Both the position numbers and the translations under genes were made by a program. 5,769 nucleotides of DNA from Actinomycetes bacterium (lineage in GTDB: Bacteria; Actinomycetota; Actinomycetes; Actinomycetales; Microbacteriaceae): positions 1-5,769 of the forward strand of contig JAEYUT010000165.1 of assembly GCA_023432305.1 (NCBI GenBank). Direction: 5' to 3'. Positions 4,918-5,769 of this stretch are shown here, one piece after another (the stretch's first letter is position 1; each line of letters opens with the position of its first letter). The notes beneath the pieces are model-generated. The model searched no databases. It saw only the letters and a list, made by a program, of their open reading frames with translations, and was not told the DNA's origin.

Positions 4918-5769
4918 GTGGCCGCACGACGTCTGCCGTCGCAGCCTCCCGTGCTGCCGGGGTTCTCGTACGTGCACGTGCTGGGCTCGGGGGGCTTCGC
5001 CGACGTCTTCCTCTACGAGCAGAACATGCCGCGCCGGCAGGTCGCGGTGAAGGTCATGCTGAGCGAGGTCGTCAACGACCAGGTGCGTCAGATGTTCCAG
5101 GCCGAGGCGAACCTGATGGCGCAGCTGAGCGCGCATCCCTCGATCCTCACCGTGTACCAGGCGAGCGTGTCGAGTGACGGGCGCCCCTATCTGGTGATGG
5201 AGCTGTGCTCCCCGGCGCTCGCAGAGCGCTATCGCCGGGAGGCTCTCCCTGTCAGCGAGGTGCTGCGGATCGCCGTGAAGATCGGCTCCGCGGTCGAGTC
5301 GGCGCACGCGATCGGGGTGCTGCATCGCGACATCAAGCCCTCCAACATCCTCATGACGGCGTACGGGCATCCGGTGCTCTCCGATTTCGGGATCGCGGCG
5401 ACTCTCGCCAGCCAGCACGAGCAGGAGTCGGTGGGGCTCTCGATCCCGTGGTCGGCTCCCGAGGTGCTGCTCGACGAGACACCGGGGACGGTCGCCTCGG
5501 AGGTGTGGGCGCTCGCCGCGACGGTGTATTCGCTTCTGGCCGGTCGGTCCCCGTTCGAGGTGGCGGGAGGGTCGAACACATCGAGCGACCTGATGGCGCG
5601 CATCGCGCGTGCGAAGCCGGAGCCGATCGGCCGGAGCGACGTGCCGGCGAGCCTCGAGAGTCTGCTGCGCCGGTCGATGTCGCGTCGCCCCGAGATGCGG
5701 CCGGCGAGTGCGCTCGAGTTCGTGCGCGAGCTGCAGCTCATCGAGACGGAGCTCGGCGTTCCGCAGACG
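4918..5769 (+). CDS. Hanks-type Ser/Thr protein kinase (3' end beyond window)
   Basis: A eukaryotic-like Ser/Thr kinase. 284 codons are visible without a stop, so the C-terminus (possibly a membrane or sensor part) lies outside. The kinase domain spans about 16-275: glycine loop LGSGGFADVF (22-31), VAVK with ATP-binding Lys45, likely helix-C Glu63, HRDIKPSN (136-143) with catalytic Asp138, Lys140 and Asn143, DFG (156-158) and APE (180-182). These residues predict an active enzyme. Oddities: the segment from DFG to APE is only 21 residues, with SIPWS before APE instead of the usual GTxxY; Ser175 takes the place of the P+1-loop Thr. The helix-F motif reads SEVWAL (194-199), so the normally invariant Asp is Glu195. 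GTG 4918 is 2 nt after the phosphatase stop and has a GAGGGGG SD, so it shares the operon with the FHA and PP2C genes. Activity and partners are inferred. Confidence 0.93.
   Translation, partial: MAARRLPSQPPVLPGFSYVHVLGSGGFADVFLYEQNMPRRQVAVKVMLSEVVNDQVRQMFQAEANLMAQLSAHPSILTVYQASVSSDGRPYLVMELCSPALAERYRREALPVSEVLRIAVKIGSAVESAHAIGVLHRDIKPSNILMTAYGHPVLSDFGIAATLASQHEQESVGLSIPWSAPEVLLDETPGTVASEVWALAATVYSLLAGRSPFEVAGGSNTSSDLMARIARAKPEPIGRSDVPASLESLLRRSMSRRPEMRPASALEFVRELQLIETELGVPQT

Noticed and set aside
3878..4927. Minus-strand open frame of 349 codons opposite the PP2C gene
   Set aside because: It is the antisense shadow of a phosphatase with all metal-binding motifs intact; the translation is Arg-rich with no recognisable fold.
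4882..5741. Two minus-strand open frames opposite the kinase gene
   Set aside because: The plus strand encodes every kinase motif here, and the antisense products are compositionally biased.

Overview
The window is GC-rich throughout. Its codons end almost always in G or C, and several genes appear to use GTG or other non-ATG starts or to lack a leader. This and the protein families suggest a high-GC actinobacterium, most likely of the Micrococcales (Microbacteriaceae-like). No rRNA or other phylogenetic marker is present, so that placement is inference. No tRNA, rRNA, CRISPR array, insertion sequence or phage gene was seen.

Region 1 (about 18-3446) is a polyamine (putrescine-type) catabolic locus. 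On the minus strand an Lrp/AsnC regulator (1429-1896) is followed 7 nt later by a class III PLP aminotransferase (18-1421), so the two form an operon. Divergently, on the plus strand, lies an aldehyde dehydrogenase whose C-terminal half closely resembles gamma-aminobutyraldehyde dehydrogenase PatD (2010-3446). The expected flow is diamine to amino-aldehyde (transaminase), then amino-aldehyde to amino acid such as GABA (dehydrogenase), with the Lrp protein sensing an amine or amino acid and controlling the divergent promoters. The 113-nt intergenic region carries two promoter-like elements on opposite strands. Each -10 ends 6 nt before an ATG, which suggests leaderless transcripts in both directions. 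Short repeats between them are candidate operators.

Region 2 (about 3555 to the right edge) is a tightly packed plus-strand operon of phospho-signalling genes: an FHA-domain phosphothreonine reader, a soluble PP2C phosphatase that starts inside the FHA stop codon (ATGA overlap), and a Hanks-type Ser/Thr kinase that starts 2 nt after the phosphatase stop and is cut by the window end. Together they are a reader/eraser/writer set. The kinase has an atypically short activation segment and a Glu in place of the helix-F Asp. The FHA protein has an acidic N-terminal DDDTVT motif that could be a phospho-switch. Nothing visible links region 2 functionally to region 1; the 108-nt gap between them holds no convincing terminator and only a weak promoter candidate.
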